From contig CM034533.1 of NCBI GenBank assembly GCA_020002185.1, positions 49,996,418-50,060,417 of the forward strand: 64,000 bases of DNA, given 5' to 3'. The notes below the pieces were generated by a model. That model was not told the DNA's origin. It ran no database searches and saw only the letters and a list, made by a program, of their open reading frames with translations. Positions 61,801 through 64,000 of this stretch are shown piece by piece; the first letter of the stretch is position 1, and each line of letters opens with the position of its first letter. The position numbers and the translations under genes are program-made. Source of the stretch: Paraescarpia echinospica (lineage: Eukaryota; Annelida; Polychaeta; Sabellida; Siboglinidae).

Positions 61801-62999
61801 ATAAACCCATCTCAACATGGGTTTTTTAAAGCGAGGTCATGCTTAACAAATATGTTATGTTTTTTTGAAGACATCACTAAGTGGGTAGATGAGGGATCAC
61901 CAGTAGATATCGTCTACTTAGATTTTCAAAAAGCTTTCGACAAAGTACCACATCAAAGATTACTGCTGAAACTAAAGGCCCATGGCATAGGAAATGGTAT
62001 AATAAACTGGATAGAACAATGGCTGATTGACAGAAGACAACGTGTAGTAGTTGATGGGGAGGCTTCAAACTGGAAATCGGTATTGAGTGGGATACCACAG
62101 GGATCAGTATTAAGGACCTATATTATTCTTAATATATATCAACGATTTGGATGATGAAATAACAAGCAAGGTGTTGAAATTTGCGGATGATACAAAAGTG
62201 TTTAGAAGGATTAAAAGTGATGGAGATAGACAGCATTTACAAGATGATCTTGACAGGTTGATCAAATGGTCTGAAAAGTGGCAAATGCTGTTCAATTTTG
62301 GGAAATGTAAATGCCTCCACACAGGACATAGGAACGAAGAGGTAGAATATACAATAGGGGGTACTGTACTAAGTACTACTGTAAAAGAAAAGGACTTAGG
62401 GTTAACCATTAGTGCTGACATGAAGGTTTCAGAGCAGTGCGGAATTGTAGCTTCAAAGGGAAATCAAATCCTTGGATTAATTAGGCGAAACATAACGTAT
62501 AAGGAAAAAGAGCTAATAATACCACTGTACAAAACAATAGTTAGGCCTCATTTAGAATATTGTATTCAAGCGTGGAGGCCATATCGCAGGAAAGACATAA
62601 ATATGCTAGAAAGAGTGCAGAGGAGAGCAACTAAAATGATACCAAAACTGAGGGATCTTAGTTACGAAATACGCCTAAAAAAATGCGGATTAACAACACT
62701 AGAGACCAGGAGATTGAGAGGAGATCAGATATAAGTGTTTAAAATATTGAAAGGTTATGAAAATATTGATAGAAATATTTTTTTCAGTTAAGAAAGATAA
62801 AAGGACTAGAGGACATGAAGTTACATTAGCAAAGGAGCAGAGTAGATTAGATATAAGAAAGTTTTCATTTTCACAAAGGACTGTAAATGAATGGAACAGA
62901 TTATCTGCTGATTGTGTGGGTGCTAGTAGCGTGAATATGTTTAAAAATAAATTTAAAAATAAAATCGACACATACCTCAGAAGGGTTGAATATATGTAG
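58811..62999 (+). pseudogene. LINE ORF2: APE-type endonuclease and reverse transcriptase
   Basis: The endonuclease part is intact to 59,671: CLNARSIVNKRNEL, GITESW, KGGGVILYIKES, YRSPN, MGDFNHGHIQW, LDIVLSS and SSDHNQIHF carry the catalytic Glu, Asp/Asn and SDH residues. After the interrupting segment the frame resumes at 60,861, with a frameshift near 60,970, a TAA at 61,087-61,089, then a 345-codon stretch with DNKSPGVDGIPPKLL, LDFQKAFDKVPHQRLL and GIPQGSVL. One extra A near 62,113 shifts the frame before GPILFLIYINDLDDE and the catalytic FADDTKV. Further breaks are a TAA at 62,732-62,734 and a frameshift near 62,760 before the C-terminal RTRGHEVTL and NEWNRLSADCV. Catalytic motifs are preserved, so decay is fairly recent. 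Confidence 0.9.
59672..60860. other. 1,189-bp segment interrupting LINE ORF2, flanked by an exact 80-bp duplication
   Basis: LINE bases 59,592-59,671 are repeated exactly at 60,861-60,940, and the LINE continues after the second copy. The segment between is AT-rich, without a recognisable protein or terminal repeats. It has a small hairpin CCCGCT, A, AGCGGG near 59,707-59,719. Confidence 0.85.
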
Positions 63000-63305
63000 A
63001 TAAAAGGGTTGGACTCTCGATAAGTCAAAGGGCTTCCTTGTCCACCTGCCACCTAGAGTTAATTCTCTGGGTGGCAATCTTGTTAAATCTTGTTAAATCT
63101 ATTTGATGCTGGGCCCAGAATATAATTGAATTGTTTGCGCATATTTAGATGCCAGTGATTTGAAGTTGTGATGGGCAGCCAGCTGAGAAAGCCGGATTAG
63201 CAAGTATAATTGTAACGTGATGAGAAAGTTGAGAAAGCTTCTAGGCCATGGCCTTAATCATTATGTAACGTTTGCTGTGCGACATTCAAATCCATCCACT
63301 TTCAG

Positions 63306-63476
63306 ACGGCCAACCCAAAGATGAAGCTGCTGGTTCGCAGCGAAGCTTTATGTGACGACACGTCTCCACCACCAGATGACGCCACCTATGCCAAATCGCT
63401 GTCGTCTGTCACCACGACTGTCACGGGCACTGGGATATCAACACTGACACTGAACTCTATATCACCTACAGTGCAG
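63306..63476 (+). CDS. R3HDM1/2-like gene, third coding exon
   Basis: Bounded by CCACTTTCAG and CAG then GTAAGACAG. The 171 nt (57 codons) are in phase 0 on both sides and continue the frame of exon 2. The peptide starts TANPKMKLLVRSEALCDDTS, PPPDD and continues with Ser/Thr-rich sequence ending NSISPTVQ. The KMKLLVRSxALCDDTSPPP stretch resembles, from memory, the K-L-K-L-V-R-S-x-A-V-C-E-E block near the N-terminus of vertebrate R3HDM1 and R3HDM2, which precedes the R3H domain. The gene continues past the window. Identification is by one short conserved block, so moderate. Confidence 0.65.
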
Positions 63477-63782
63477 GTAAGACAGTGTCCAGTCTGACTG
63501 GCATACTCCTAGATGACCCCTAGATGACCAGTCTAGTCATCTCTATTAAAGGATGGGCATATATGTTCGCATAGTCAAAAAACATGTAGTGTAATGTGTG
63601 CGTTGGTATTGGGTTCGTCATTACCATGTCTCGGGGGGGGGGGGTAATTGATACAGTGGTGCCACCTGTTGAATGGAACTTAATTATGTGCACGTTGATG
63701 TTGTGGCGGATATCACAATCAGGCAGCGTAGCGAGTACTATCTTGGCAACTACCGTATTATCCCCAGTAGACGCGCAGTGCG

Positions 63783-64000
63783 TGAGTGCAAGTGCTAGGG
63801 TGCGTGGGTGCAAGGGCTTGGGTGCGCGAGTGCAAGGGCTTGGGTGTGCGTGAGTGCAAGGGCTAGGGTGCATGAGTGCAAGGGCTTGGGTGCGCGAGTG
63901 CAAGGGCTTGAGTGCAAGAGCTTGGGTGCGTGAGTGCAAGGGCTTGGGTGCGCGAGTGCAAGGGCTTGGTTGCGCGAGTGCAAGGGCTTGGGTGCACGAG
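63783..64000. repeat. About 20-bp tandem repeat running off the window end
   Basis: Units of GAGTGCAAGGGCTTGGGTGC with CG or TG variants, about 10 copies, inside the intron after coding exon 3. A poly(G) run lies near 63,634-63,643. Artefactual His/Pro/Ala-rich frames arise on the minus strand. Confidence 0.93.

Larger units (their letters stand above)
57400..63100 (+). mobile_element. CR1-like non-LTR retrotransposon (LINE), near full length, defective
   Basis: Located in the intron between coding exons 2 and 3, in the same orientation as the gene. It has two frames (ORF1 57,637-58,802; ORF2 58,811-62,999), a short 3' UTR and a terminal tandem of ATCTTGTTAA units (63,077-63,100). Tandem short repeats at the 3' end instead of poly(A) are a known property of CR1/L2-group LINEs. 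The 5' boundary is uncertain. The element is interrupted at 59,672-60,860. Pieces of the same family lie at 45.0 and 47.4 kb. Confidence 0.85.

Noticed and set aside
63520..63983. Ala/His/Pro-rich minus-strand frames
   Set aside because: Produced by the GAGTGCAAGGGCTTGGGTGC tandem repeat.

Overview
This is a repeat-rich metazoan nuclear scaffold fragment. The evidence is GT-AG introns with phase-compatible exons, very long (TG)n, (TC)n and (AT)n tracts, CR1-type non-LTR retrotransposons and many DNA-transposon remnants. There are no operons, ribosome-binding sites or prokaryotic genes. The gene and repeat content suggests a marine invertebrate (lophotrochozoan or basal deuterostome style), but I cannot name a species. 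Most open reading frames are artefacts of tandem arrays. A 1,000-base run of N at 23,024-24,023 is a scaffold gap.

Layout. 0-9.3 kb holds the last three exons of a minus-strand gene for an unfamiliar single-membrane-segment protein (1,618-3,144), two decayed reverse-transcriptase remnants, and weaker exon candidates at 7.9 and 9.2 kb. 9.3-15.5 kb is mostly non-coding and carries one pogo/Tigger-like element (12.76-14.11 kb). 15.6-27.3 kb is one DNA transposon with about 0.4-0.5 kb inverted termini and a broken transposase; one 21-codon piece of that transposase has been amplified in frame into a 63-bp minisatellite. Inside this array the assembly jumps into a second, near-identical copy of the 27.9-33.8 kb region and then hits the gap. 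I read this as two haplotypes scaffolded in tandem. 27.4-34.3 kb holds a small element with a Myb/SANT remnant, unique sequence, and a 57/59-bp satellite.

34-56 kb is non-coding DNA with a second pogo-like element (38.4 kb), a run of five minisatellites (43.6-46.5 kb, and a degenerate one at 47.8 kb), fragments of the same LINE family on the minus strand, two copies of a hairpin-ended element, a 0.9-kb foldback element, and a hAT-like insertion carrying a broken transposon protein. 56.3-63.5 kb contains the best host gene: three phase-consistent plus-strand exons whose third exon resembles the N-terminal conserved block of R3H-domain proteins R3HDM1/R3HDM2. Its second intron contains a nearly full-length, defective CR1-like LINE (PHD-like finger and SGNH esterase in ORF1; endonuclease and reverse transcriptase in ORF2), itself split by a 1.19-kb segment flanked by an exact 80-bp duplication.

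No convincing new molecular system was found. The most unusual structures are the transposase-derived minisatellite, the tandem haplotype assembly around it, a 16-copy array that repeats a splice-acceptor-like sequence and a 16-bp palindrome, and the nested hairpin/foldback/hAT cluster.
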